Shown here piece after piece: positions 1 to 6,709 of a stretch of 13,394 bases of DNA. Every line of letters starts with the position of its first letter. Positions within the stretch are counted from its first letter, which is position 1. This DNA comes from an uncultured Spirochaetales bacterium (GTDB lineage Bacteria > Spirochaetota > Spirochaetia > Sphaerochaetales > Sphaerochaetaceae). Both the position numbers and the translations under genes were made by a program. The DNA lies in assembly GCA_949292445.1 (NCBI GenBank), contig CASEZU010000044.1:1-13394 (forward strand). The letters are read 5' to 3'. The notes beneath the pieces were generated by a model, which did no database searches, was not told where the DNA came from, and saw only the letters and a list, made by a program, of their open reading frames with translations.

Positions 1-1
1 G

Positions 2-253
2 TCCCATCCGCTTGTGCAGGCAGGCATAAAGGACTATGAGGAACTCTTCGGCAGGAAGCCTGTTGTTGACAAGTGGACATTCTCCACGAACCTTGTGGCC
101 ACTACAGGAAGGCACAAGATTCCTGCAATCGGATTCGGTCCAGGAGATGAGGCACAGGCACATGCTCCGAATGAGATCAACAGGGTGGAGGATCTTGTGA
201 TCTGCTCGAAGTTCTATGCGATGCTTCCATATGCGCTGGAGGGAAAGGAATAA
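2..253 (+). CDS. M20-family hydrolase, YgeY-like, C-terminal fragment
   Basis: Only the last 83 residues are in the window; the gene begins before base 1. The visible part resembles the C-terminal catalytic segment of M20 metallopeptidases, in particular the selenium-metabolism-linked YgeY group: VDKWTFSTN, then a glycine-rich stretch IPAIGFGPGDE, then an AHAPNE element followed by a short C-terminal helix. In M20 enzymes the histidine of the last element contributes to the metal or substrate site. Members hydrolyse amide bonds of small peptides or N-acyl/carbamoyl compounds in the cytosol; the substrate cannot be told from this fragment. A terminator follows 28 bases after the stop, so it is not co-transcribed with the next gene. 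The YgeY assignment rests on recalled family sequence and is moderately secure. Confidence 0.75.
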   Translation, partial: SHPLVQAGIKDYEELFGRKPVVDKWTFSTNLVATTGRHKIPAIGFGPGDEAQAHAPNEINRVEDLVICSKFYAMLPYALEGKE

Positions 254-280
254 TTCCTTTGCAGAATCTGATATCATCTG

Positions 281-307
281 GCGGGGTCCTTGCGGTCCCG
301 CTTTTTT
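281..307 (+). terminator. Rho-independent terminator after the M20 hydrolase gene
   Basis: A GC-rich stem (GCGGGGTC with GGTCCCGC, two G-T wobbles) closes a short loop and is followed by six T residues. It ends the M20 hydrolase transcript and insulates the lyase gene downstream. Confidence 0.85.
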
Positions 308-333
308 ACTTTGCTGTACTTCTGACCGGATAT

Positions 334-343
334 TTACATGTAA
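334..343. repeat. Perfect 10-bp palindrome TTACATGTAA
   Basis: This perfect palindrome lies between the terminator and the lyase gene, 130 bases before the lyase start codon. It could be an operator, but no second copy was seen in the window and no confident promoter hexamers could be placed around it. The rest of 308-406 is AT-rich and shows nothing else I can support. Confidence 0.3.
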
Positions 344-406
344 GTTTGCCGCTCGGTATTAATTTTATCCTTGTGCTATATGGTAATATGCATGTTCTGA
401 TTATTT

Positions 407-418
407 CTTGTATGCAAG
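407..418. promoter_or_regulatory. Putative GntR/FCD operator, site A
   Basis: CTTGTATGCAAG is a near-palindrome of the TTGT-N2-ACAA type bound by many FCD-subfamily GntR regulators. Its reverse complement, CTTGCATACAAG, matches 11 of 12 bases at 2082-2093 and at 2249-2260, both upstream of the binding-protein gene. It lies 54 bases before the lyase start codon. The regulator encoded at 1429 is the obvious candidate; binding is inferred. Confidence 0.6.
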
Positions 419-472
419 TTTTTCTTGCGCGATTGGGAAAACCGTGCAAGAATCGAGTCGAGGAAGAAAGCG

Positions 473-1381
473 ATGAAGAAATATCATGGAATATATCCCG
501 CATTTTATGCGTGCTACGGTGATGATGGAAGAATTTCCCCAGAGGCTGTGCGCAGCCTTGCAAGGATGCTCATTGACAAGGGTGTGCAGGGGCTTTATGT
601 CGGAGGTTCATCCGGCGAGTGCATCTATCAGAGTGTTGAGGAACGCAAGCTGGTGCTTGAGAATGTGATGGCGGAGGCAAGGGGGAAGGTCCGCGTCATA
701 GCACATGTCGCCTGCAACAATACGGAGGACAGCATGTGCCTCGCATCTCATGCCGAGAGCCTTGGCGTTGATGCGGTTGCCTCCATCCCTCCGATTTATT
801 TCCATCTTCCCGAGGATGCCATAGCACAGTACTGGAATGACATCTCATCGGCAGCTCCCAATACCGATTTCGTCATCTACAACATTCCGCAGCTTGCCGG
901 CGTTGCTCTGACGATGAGCCTTTTCAGGAAGATGCTTGAGAATCCCAACGTGAAGGCGGTGAAGAATTCCTCGATGCCGGTGCAGGATATCCAGATGTTC
1001 AAGATGTACGGAGGTGAGGGGTTCACGGTGTTCAACGGACCCGATGAGCAGTTCATATCAGGACGCATCATCGGAGCTGACGGAGGCATCGGCGGGACAT
1101 ATGGCGCGATGCCGGAGCTTTTCATCCAGGCTGATCATGCAGTCGAGGACGGAGATATTGAGAGGGCCTGCAGGCTGCAGAATGCGATTGATGAGATCAT
1201 CTACAGGATGTGCAGTGCGAAAGGCAACCTTTATGCAGTGCTGAAAGAGGTTATCAGAAAACGCGACGGCCTGGTGCTGGGCTCTGTGCGTAAGCCTCTG
1301 CAGGGGCTTTATCCCGGTGATGAGCGTGTCGTTGATGATGCTGCAGCTCTGATCGATACGGCTGTACGGACATTCTGCTGA
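473..1381 (+). CDS. Dihydrodipicolinate synthase family lyase, NanA-like
   Basis: A 302-residue class I (Schiff-base) aldolase/lyase of the DapA/NanA family, a cytosolic TIM barrel that cleaves or forms a pyruvate C-C bond. Key elements sit where they do in E. coli N-acetylneuraminate lyase: GGSSGE at 44-49 (the carboxylate-binding loop; DapA enzymes usually have GTTGE), catalytic Tyr136 in YNIP, the Schiff-base lysine Lys164 in VKAVKNSS, and GIGGTYG near 220. The length equals the family norm of about 300. The ATG at 473 is chosen because a purine-rich ribosome site (GAGGAAGAAAG) precedes it and the residues upstream in this frame match nothing. The family also includes sugar-acid and 2-keto-3-deoxy aldolases. 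Sialate lyase is the nearest match, but no other sialic acid gene (nanE, nanK) is visible, so no symbol is given. It probably forms an operon with gntR, 47 bases downstream. Confidence 0.85.
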   Translation: MKKYHGIYPAFYACYGDDGRISPEAVRSLARMLIDKGVQGLYVGGSSGECIYQSVEERKLVLENVMAEARGKVRVIAHVACNNTEDSMCLASHAESLGVDAVASIPPIYFHLPEDAIAQYWNDISSAAPNTDFVIYNIPQLAGVALTMSLFRKMLENPNVKAVKNSSMPVQDIQMFKMYGGEGFTVFNGPDEQFISGRIIGADGGIGGTYGAMPELFIQADHAVEDGDIERACRLQNAIDEIIYRMCSAKGNLYAVLKEVIRKRDGLVLGSVRKPLQGLYPGDERVVDDAAALIDTAVRTFC

Positions 1382-1428
1382 TCCGCTCTTGAGTATCCTT
1401 TCTCGTTGTATTATATATTTTTGGCGGA

Positions 1429-2076
1429 ATGAACGTGCATACACTTCTCATAGACAAGATCGTCGAGGTTCTCCAGGACAGGATAATAAGGGGGGATTAT
1501 CCTGTCGGAGTGAAGCTCTCTGAGAACAAGATCAGCGATGAATTCGACTGTTCCCGCACTCCTGTGAGGGAGGCTTTCAAGATACTTGAACAGCGCAATA
1601 TCGTGGAGGTGATTCCTCACTCAGGAACCTATGTGAAGGAGCTGTCCCCGAAAGAGAACAGGGAAGTGACTGAGATCAGGGCGGCGCTGGAGCCGCTGGC
1701 ATTCCGCCTTGCCTGTGAGAACAGGGCAAGCACCGCAGTGCTGAGAACACTGCAGGAGCAGATGGAGACAGTGCTTGCCTCCGGCGGAACTGATTTCATG
1801 ATATACGGCAGATGCCATGTTCTTTTTCACCGCCATCTTGTGGAGCTCTCCGGCAGTGAGCTGCTTCTGGACACTTACAGGAAGCTCAATCTCAATGCTG
1901 CCAGAAAGCTGATCTATGAGAAGATGAACCCAGAAGAGATCCGCATGACGAATGAGGAGCACTGGAAGATCATAGGTTTTCTCGAGGATGGCAATGTTGA
2001 GGAGGGCTGCGCCTTCGTTTTCAATCACCTGTGGCAGAAGAGAGAGCGCCTCGTTGCCGCTGAGAATGCAAAATAA
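1429..2076 (+). CDS. GntR-family regulator, FCD subfamily
   Basis: A 215-residue DNA-binding regulator. Residues 1-70 are a winged helix: the recognition helix region is ISDEFDCSRTPVREAFKILE and the wing is HSGTYVK at 64-70. Residues 75-215 form the all-helical FCD ligand domain. In metal-binding FCD proteins the ligands are one Asp and three His; here the aligned positions are His130, His134, His178 and His200, so the usual Asp is replaced by His. FCD regulators usually sense a sugar acid or carboxylate and control the adjacent pathway, which fits the lyase upstream and the ABC transporter downstream. The ATG at 1429 has only a poor, closely spaced ribosome site (GGCGGA), so translation is probably weak or coupled to the lyase. 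The domain start supports this codon. Three copies of a matching dyad (407, 2082, 2249) are candidate targets. Confidence 0.92.
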   Translation: MNVHTLLIDKIVEVLQDRIIRGDYPVGVKLSENKISDEFDCSRTPVREAFKILEQRNIVEVIPHSGTYVKELSPKENREVTEIRAALEPLAFRLACENRASTAVLRTLQEQMETVLASGGTDFMIYGRCHVLFHRHLVELSGSELLLDTYRKLNLNAARKLIYEKMNPEEIRMTNEEHWKIIGFLEDGNVEEGCAFVFNHLWQKRERLVAAENAK

Positions 2077-2081
2077 GGAAT

Positions 2082-2093
2082 CTTGCATACAAC
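2082..2093. promoter_or_regulatory. Putative GntR/FCD operator, site B
   Basis: CTTGCATACAAC begins six bases after the gntR stop codon. Eleven bases match the reverse complement of site A at 407-418. It lies about 140 bases upstream of the binding-protein promoter, so it could act as a distal operator. The remaining sequence to 2220 is AT-rich, with only a weak possible hairpin (TGACT at 2103 with AGTCA near 2130, followed by a T-rich stretch) that might end the gntR transcript. Confidence 0.5.
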
Positions 2094-2227
2094 ATTTTAT
2101 CTGTGACTGTATCATCCATCGGTTGGCATAGTCATTTTCTTTATTTCTGATAAATCGGTTAACTTGATATTATAAAAGAAAATCTGTTGGTTTTTCCCGC
2201 TTTAGACGTTTTGTTTGAAAATATTTG

Positions 2228-2255
2228 TTGACAAACGGACAAAACAAACTAGCAT
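2228..2255 (+). promoter_or_regulatory. Promoter of the binding-protein gene
   Basis: A perfect -35 TTGACA (2228-2233) is followed after 16 bases by TAGCAT (2250-2255) as a fair -10. The -35 is embedded in a TTTGT-TG-ACAAA dyad (2224-2235) that fits the GT-N2-AC core of FCD-type operators, and the -10 lies inside operator site C. Both elements would be occluded by a bound regulator. The -10 choice is less certain than the -35. Confidence 0.6.
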
Positions 2256-2260
2256 ACAAG
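2249..2260. promoter_or_regulatory. Putative GntR/FCD operator, site C
   Basis: CTAGCATACAAG differs from the reverse complement of site A at one base and covers the proposed -10 of the binding-protein promoter. This placement suggests repression of transporter expression. Confidence 0.55.
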
Positions 2261-2265
2261 TATAA

Positions 2266-2280
2266 CCTCCTCGGCGGAGG
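2266..2280 (+). other. GC-rich hairpin in the binding-protein mRNA leader
   Basis: CCTCC and GGAGG pair around the five-base loop TCGGC. The hairpin sits just after the likely transcription start and 11 bases before the real ribosome site (AAGGAG near 2288-2294). It may stabilise the mRNA 5' end. The right arm mimics a ribosome site, and the left arm could instead pair with the true one. Confidence 0.45.
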
Positions 2281-2304
2281 CAAAACAAAAGGAGTGGGAT
2301 TTTA

Positions 2305-3561
2305 ATGAAAAGAATTTTGATCACCTTGGCCATTGTCCTCCTTTCTGTGGGAATGGTATTCGCATCGGGTTCGAAGGAATCAGACGCGGGAAAGACTGTC
2401 ATCACACTGTGGGCTTTCCCCACATTGGGAAACAGCGGTGATGTGGAGCGTGAGATAATTGCGGCTTTCGAGGAAGCCAATCCTGATATCTCCGTTGTAT
2501 TCGAGACAATAGACTTCACGAGCGGGCCTAACAGGATTACAGCGGCGATCGAGGGCGGCGCTGCTCCGGACATCGTTCTTGATGCTCCGGGAAGAATCAT
2601 AGAGTGGGGAAAGAACGGTCAGCTCGCTCCTCTCGATGATCTTTTTACAGATGAGTACAAGGCAGATATCAGCGAAGGCCTTCTCAACTCCTGCACGGAT
2701 GGCGAGCATTATTACATGTATCCGCTCTCCTCGGCTCCTTTCTGGATGTCGATCAACAAGGAGATGTGGGAAGACGCCGGTGCCTGGCAGTATGTCAACA
2801 CAGAGGGTGACAGATGCTGGACAACCGAGGACTTCTACAATGCGATGGTCGCGCTCGGCAAGGCAGGATACATCGGTGTCAACGTATACTGCGGCGGTCA
2901 GGGCGGAGACCAGGGAACAAGAGCGCTTGTGAACAACCTCTACTCAAGCCACATCTATGAGGATGGAAAGTGGGTTGCGGATACAGAGGGAACAAAAGAG
3001 GCCCTCAGCCTTCTTCTCGACCTCTATGATCAGGGAGCAATTGATTTCGGACGTTCAATGGTAGCTGCAGATGAGCTTCAGCTCTATCAGTTCGAGCAGA
3101 TCGCATCGACAATCTGCTGGGGAACCTCCAATGCCGTTAACTATGCAACCGATGCATTCACACAGTTCTCAGTACCATTCCCGTCTGATGATGGTGTTCC
3201 GGAGCTTGAGTACCTTGCAAACGGCTTCTGCGTATTCGATAACGGCGATGAGGCAAGGATCGAGGCAAGCAAGAAGCTCATCCAGTTCTTCTGCGATGAC
3301 CCCATCTATGGTCCCAAGGCTGTTGTGGCATCTGCTGCATTCCCGGCTCATGAGAGCTTCGGCAACCTCTATGAGGGCAATGAGGAGTATGAGCTTCTCG
3401 CATCCTGGTCGAAGTACTATGGCCCGTATTACAACACTGAGGATAATTTCAACCAGATGAGGACCCAGTGGTGGAACCTTCTCCAGTATATCTCGACAGG
3501 AGACAAGACGATTGATCAGGCTGTCCAGGATTTCGATGCGATGTCGAATGCGGCAAACTGA
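2305..3561 (+). CDS. ABC sugar transporter, periplasmic binding protein
   Basis: A 418-residue family 1 extracellular solute-binding protein that delivers a carbohydrate to the permeases encoded next. The N-terminus has two basic residues, a hydrophobic core (ILITLAIVLLSVGMV) and a signal peptidase I site after VFA at residue 20; there is no lipobox cysteine, so it should be soluble in the periplasm. The mature protein starts SGSKESD, a pattern often seen in spirochaete binding proteins. The TVITLWAFP strand, the NPDISVVFETIDF element and the ANGFCVFDNGDE segment are typical of the MalE/UgpB fold, and the length is usual. A strong ribosome site (AAAGGAGTGGG) precedes the ATG. The substrate cannot be read from sequence; the linked NanA-like lyase suggests a sugar acid or an oligosaccharide containing one. 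Expression is probably high, with a terminator right after the gene. Confidence 0.92.
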   Translation: MKRILITLAIVLLSVGMVFASGSKESDAGKTVITLWAFPTLGNSGDVEREIIAAFEEANPDISVVFETIDFTSGPNRITAAIEGGAAPDIVLDAPGRIIEWGKNGQLAPLDDLFTDEYKADISEGLLNSCTDGEHYYMYPLSSAPFWMSINKEMWEDAGAWQYVNTEGDRCWTTEDFYNAMVALGKAGYIGVNVYCGGQGGDQGTRALVNNLYSSHIYEDGKWVADTEGTKEALSLLLDLYDQGAIDFGRSMVAADELQLYQFEQIASTICWGTSNAVNYATDAFTQFSVPFPSDDGVPELEYLANGFCVFDNGDEARIEASKKLIQFFCDDPIYGPKAVVASAAFPAHESFGNLYEGNEEYELLASWSKYYGPYYNTEDNFNQMRTQWWNLLQYISTGDKTIDQAVQDFDAMSNAAN

Positions 3562-3579
3562 CAAGGCATGATATTAAGG

Positions 3580-3612
3580 CTCCCTTCTCAACAGGTCGGG
3601 AAGGGAGTTTTT
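3580..3612 (+). terminator. Intra-operon terminator between binding protein and permeases
   Basis: A perfect 8-bp stem (CTCCCTTC with GAAGGGAG) encloses a 12-base loop and is followed by five T residues. It lies between the binding-protein stop and the first permease. Partial termination here is a common way to make binding protein in excess over membrane subunits. Confidence 0.85.
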
Positions 3613-3637
3613 CTTCACTTTGCACGGCGAGGTGCTT

Positions 3638-4573
3638 ATGAACAGGAAAAATGAAACAGGAACGATAGTCATGAACCGCAATGGCGTGAGCCATGCGATA
3701 CAGAGGAATATAGACAAGGTGAGCTATATCTTTCTCACCCCGATGATCATATTCTTCTCGATCTTCGTTCTTGCCCCGATGGTGATGGGCATATTCACCA
3801 GTTTTTTCCATTATACGATGCGTGATTTCGAATTCTCATTCATTTCGAATTACACGCGTCTTTTCGGAGATCCGGTCTTCCGCAGGAGCATGTGGAACAC
3901 GGTGGTGATCGTGGTCGCCTCCGTCCCGCTTGTAATAATCTTCTCCCTGTGGGTTGCAAGCGTCATTTCCGAGAGGAGCGGCGGCACGACAAGTTTCTTC
4001 CGCGGAGTTTTCTACCTCCCTGTTGTCATGGGAACGGTTCCCGTAGTCGTTGTATGGAAATGGCTCTTCAATGCCTATTTCGGTCTCCTGAATTATATCT
4101 TCAAGGCTTTAGGACTGATGGAGCAGAATGTACGCTTTGACTGGCTCGGAGAACAGAGCACTGCGATCTGGTGCATTCTTGCGATTCTCTTCACCACATC
4201 GATCGGACAGCCCATTGTCCTCTATGTGGCTGCTCTCGGGAATGTGGACAAGGGGATCACAGAGGCTGCGGAGGTTGACGGTGCATCAAAGCTGAGGACG
4301 TTCTGGCAGGTCAAATGGCCCGCGATAATGCCGACAACGCTCTACATCATGGTCATTACTACAATAAACAGCTTCCAGTGCTTCGCGCTCATCCAGCTTC
4401 TCACAAGCGGCGGTCCTTCCTACTCGACAAGTACCGTCATGTACTACCTGTATGAGCAGGCATTCACCTATTACAACTACGGCTATGCAAATGCAATGGG
4501 CGTGATACTCGCGCTTGTCATAGCTCTTTTCTCAGCTCTGCAGTTCAGGGTCATGAGATCGGATGAGGCATAA
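3638..4573 (+). CDS. ABC sugar transporter permease, MalF/UgpA type
   Basis: A 311-residue inner-membrane permease, the first of the two subunits forming the translocation channel. Membrane segments start at SYIFLTPMIIFFSIFVLAPMV (about 23-45), followed by further hydrophobic segments near 88-106, 125-145, 172-200 and 280-300. The cytoplasmic coupling loop carries the EAA motif, EAAEVDGAS from residue 209, then a proline-ending WPAIMP, which docks on the ATPase. The ATG at 3638 has a GAGG ribosome site seven bases upstream; the ATG at 3671 is a second possibility that would remove 11 residues. The start follows the terminator by only 25 bases with no separate promoter visible, so transcription relies on read-through from the binding-protein promoter. 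The stop is followed immediately by the next gene's ribosome site. Confidence 0.92.
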   Translation: MNRKNETGTIVMNRNGVSHAIQRNIDKVSYIFLTPMIIFFSIFVLAPMVMGIFTSFFHYTMRDFEFSFISNYTRLFGDPVFRRSMWNTVVIVVASVPLVIIFSLWVASVISERSGGTTSFFRGVFYLPVVMGTVPVVVVWKWLFNAYFGLLNYIFKALGLMEQNVRFDWLGEQSTAIWCILAILFTTSIGQPIVLYVAALGNVDKGITEAAEVDGASKLRTFWQVKWPAIMPTTLYIMVITTINSFQCFALIQLLTSGGPSYSTSTVMYYLYEQAFTYYNYGYANAMGVILALVIALFSALQFRVMRSDEA

Positions 4574-4583
4574 GGAGGGGATG

Positions 4584-5417
4584 ATGAAAAAGCAACTCAC
4601 AAATGTAAACAGCCGTATTTACGGAACACTGTCGTTCATATTCCTCCTGCTGCTGGCCGTACTTTTCATTTTCCCGATCTACTGGATCATCACGGGAAGT
4701 TTCAAGGTGATGCCTCAGGCCATTCCGCCGGAGTGGTTTCCCCATGAGTTCACCGGCAAGCATTACGCCAAGCTCTTCGCGCAGCCGGCCGGAAGGTGGA
4801 TGTTCAACTCGGTTTTCATGTCCATCGCCTCGATGGCTCTTGTGCTGATCACTTCCAGCATGGCGGGGTATGTGCTTGCGAAGAAGCGTTTCACAGGAAG
4901 AAAGGTGGTTTTCTCGCTCCTTATCTGTGCGATGGCTCTGCCCAAGCAGGTCGTGCTTGTCCCGCTGGTGAGGATCCTGAACTTCATAGGGCTCTACGAT
5001 TCCCTCTGGGCAGTCATCCTTCCGACTGTCGGATGGCCGTTCGGAACATTCCTGATGAAGCAGTTCAGCGAGACTCTTCCCACGGAGCTGCTTGAAGCTG
5101 CCAAGATAGACGGTGCGAGCGAAGCCAGGATTTTCGTCAATGTTGTCTGCCCGATCATTAAACCAGCGTTCGGAGCACTGGCGATCTTCACGTTCATCAA
5201 TACCTGGAATGATTACTTTCTTCAGCTTATCATGCTCGCAAGCCGCCGCAATCTCTCGATCTCGCTCGGTATCGCTACGCTGCAGGCTGAGATGTCCACG
5301 GATTATGGCCTGATCATGGCAGGTGCTACGCTCGGCGCTCTTCCGATTGTCCTCATCTTCATCGCCTTCCAGAAATACTTCACGAACGGCATCACGATGG
5401 GTGCTGTCAAGGGCTGA
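4584..5417 (+). CDS. ABC sugar transporter permease, MalG/UgpE type
   Basis: A 277-residue inner-membrane permease, partner of the preceding MalF-like subunit. The first membrane segment is IYGTLSFIFLLLLAVLFIFP, followed by a periplasmic loop with IPPEWFP and five more segments. The EAA coupling loop is EAAKIDGAS from residue 171, followed by CPIIKPAF; NTWNDYF near 210 is typical of MalG-like proteins. The ribosome site AGGAGG overlaps the upstream stop codon. Of two adjacent ATGs (4581 and 4584), the second has the better spacing and gives the familiar MKKQ start. The operon ends here without a nucleotide-binding subunit, so these permeases probably use an MsmK/UgpC-type ATPase encoded elsewhere, as many family 1 sugar transporters do. 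Confidence 0.92.
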   Translation: MKKQLTNVNSRIYGTLSFIFLLLLAVLFIFPIYWIITGSFKVMPQAIPPEWFPHEFTGKHYAKLFAQPAGRWMFNSVFMSIASMALVLITSSMAGYVLAKKRFTGRKVVFSLLICAMALPKQVVLVPLVRILNFIGLYDSLWAVILPTVGWPFGTFLMKQFSETLPTELLEAAKIDGASEARIFVNVVCPIIKPAFGALAIFTFINTWNDYFLQLIMLASRRNLSISLGIATLQAEMSTDYGLIMAGATLGALPIVLIFIAFQKYFTNGITMGAVKG

Positions 5418-5429
5418 GGCCGTGCACAG

Positions 5430-5459
5430 GGGAGGTGCTGTTTTATGCAGCACTCTCCC
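5430..5459. terminator. Hairpin between convergent genes, likely bidirectional terminator
   Basis: GGGAGGTGCTG pairs with CAGCACTCTCCC, with one bulged base, around a T-rich loop. It lies 12 bases after the permease stop and 10 bases from the end of the convergent nucleotidyltransferase gene. No clean T-tract follows on either strand, so efficiency is uncertain. Confidence 0.55.
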
Positions 5460-5469
5460 ATCTTCAGTT

Positions 5470-6252
5470 TCAGCTCTCTTTCTCCAGTATTTTCTTCAAT
5501 GATGAGATGAGTTCTTTCAGCGCAGAAATATGTTCCTCCGTACCCAATGTCTCTATAGTTCTCGCAACTTCCTCATCGAACCTCTCCGGGAGTGCGGGGC
5601 AGAGCTGGTGAGCATAACGCTGCAGCTTCTTCTCTCCCGGATGGAGAACCCTGTTATAGGCGAAGAGTATGTCGAAATATGATGCAAGTATTGCGGCGAG
5701 ACGGTGATTCTGGCTGACAATGTCGTTCCTCAGTGCCGCCAGCTCCGCCTGTATGAGGAATGTAGCGCCGCCGTCCCCGTCTATGACGTCCATATTTTTC
5801 CTGATGATGCTGGCCCTGAGCCCTTCAGGATAGGGCGCTTCCAGTTCCTCCTGCAGCCCTCTGAACCAGTCGCCGCGGTCATAAAGGATGCGCGAGGTTT
5901 TTATGTTGTACAGGAAACATGTGGTGTATCCGATCCTCGCGTTGTGTTTCCTCCAGACATCATCGACCTGCCGCTCCGTCCATTCCATGGACCTGTACAT
6001 TATGTCATACAGCATCCCATTCATGCCGGTCGCCTCATCGCCTTCCTCAAACGGGGAGCAGTCGATCCTGCATGTACGGCTGATCGACGATAGTATTCTC
6101 TTTCTCTCTTCCGGAGGTACTCTGGAAGAGGAATAGATGTAGATATCATAGTCTGAGCGCTCATCATTTATTGCGCTGGTCCGTGAGCCCGAGAGAGTTA
6201 TTGCCCTCACCATATCCATTGATGACAGTTCTTCAGTGATTTTCTCAATCAT
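5470..6252 (-). CDS. Nucleotidyltransferase-domain protein, DUF4037-like
   Basis: A 260-residue protein whose N-terminal third is a DNA polymerase beta-type nucleotidyltransferase fold. Gly22-Ser23, then exactly ten residues, then Asp34-Tyr35-Asp36 is the GS-X10-DxD signature of this superfamily; Asp83 in LYDIMYR is a candidate third metal ligand. The C-terminal half contains an AELAALRNDIVSQNHR helix and a FAYNRVLHPGEKKL segment that I associate with DUF4037 proteins. Members are thought to transfer a nucleotide to a small molecule or protein, but the substrate is unknown. The frame stays open for 44 codons upstream to an ATG ending at 6384. That extension is rich in Ser/Pro and overlaps the divergent promoter, while the ATG at 6252 has a GGAGG 12 bases upstream (slightly far), so the shorter form is preferred. 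It is transcribed alone. Confidence 0.75.
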   Translation of the reverse strand: MIEKITEELSSMDMVRAITLSGSRTSAINDERSDYDIYIYSSSRVPPEERKRILSSISRTCRIDCSPFEEGDEATGMNGMLYDIMYRSMEWTERQVDDVWRKHNARIGYTTCFLYNIKTSRILYDRGDWFRGLQEELEAPYPEGLRASIIRKNMDVIDGDGGATFLIQAELAALRNDIVSQNHRLAAILASYFDILFAYNRVLHPGEKKLQRYAHQLCPALPERFDEEVARTIETLGTEEHISALKELISSLKKILEKES

Positions 6253-6383
6253 GCTGTGATTGTACCTCCGCAAATTCCCCTGCACTTTGCTTATCCCGCC
6301 ATTTTCTGGCAGCAAAAGGACCGGAGAGGCAAGGTGAAATGTCCTGATCGGGGAATAAGATCGTGATTCTGCAGTATTCTTCA

Positions 6384-6412
6384 TTGTTCTGGTGGAATTC
6401 CTCCGCTACAAT
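6384..6412 (+). promoter_or_regulatory. Promoter of the 88-residue protein gene
   Basis: TTGTTC (6384-6389) and TACAAT (6407-6412) are separated by 17 bases and lie 22 bases before the ATG at 6435, leaving a short leader that holds the AAGGAGG ribosome site. It is the only good hexamer pair in this divergent intergenic region. No equally good pair was found for the minus-strand gene. Confidence 0.55.
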
Positions 6413-6434
6413 TGTCCTCAAAGGAGGTTGTACT

Positions 6435-6701
6435 ATGACGAACGACGAAATCTATGATTTCATCGGTGAGCTTGCTATAGCCCTGTATTCGAAAAAGATA
6501 CAGATATCCCTCGGTGCGCTGAGAGCAATCATGCTGGATAAAGGCAAGGACTATGTGAACAACAGGGGCATGGCTTCTGCTGTATCCGCCGCCTACCGCA
6601 GATGGAAGGTGAAGGATCCTATAATTTATTACGCGATTGCCTACACATACACAGACAAGGAAGGGAATCTGGCCTGGGATGAGAGCAAGCTGGAGAAATG
6701 A
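6435..6701 (+). CDS. Hypothetical 88-residue protein
   Basis: This gene is not recognised, but it looks real. It has a near-consensus ribosome site (AAGGAGG, seven bases before the ATG), its own promoter candidate and its own terminator. The product is small, soluble, close to neutral and mostly helical by inspection. An N-terminal helix (DEIYDFIGELAIALYS) is followed by LGALRAIMLDKGKDY, then SAVSAAYRRWKVKDP and an aromatic-rich stretch (IIYYAIAYTYTDKEG). It has no cysteine, signal peptide or membrane segment. The alternating helices and basic YRRWK patch could suit a small nucleic-acid or protein-binding module, but that is a guess. It is monocistronic and divergent from the nucleotidyltransferase gene. 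Confidence 0.75.
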   Translation: MTNDEIYDFIGELAIALYSKKIQISLGALRAIMLDKGKDYVNNRGMASAVSAAYRRWKVKDPIIYYAIAYTYTDKEGNLAWDESKLEK

Positions 6702-6709
6702 GAGAATAG

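Noticed and set aside
425..472. TTG start giving 16 extra residues on the lyase
   Set aside because: The extra residues do not match the family, and the site-A operator lies just upstream; the ATG at 473 has a purine-rich ribosome site and aligns with NanA numbering.
1621..2115. Minus-strand open frame of 164 codons opposite gntR
   Set aside because: It is antisense to the conserved FCD domain, with no ribosome site and no recognisable family.
4551..5453. Long minus-strand open frame (300 codons) opposite the second permease gene
   Set aside because: It is antisense to a clear MalG-type permease with EAA motif; its translation is rich in His, Arg, Asp and Glu with no domain, typical of a shadow frame.
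6253..6384. 44-codon N-terminal extension of the nucleotidyltransferase
   Set aside because: It has low-complexity content unlike the family, overlaps the divergent promoter and has no ribosome site near its ATG; a shorter start at 6252 fits the domain.
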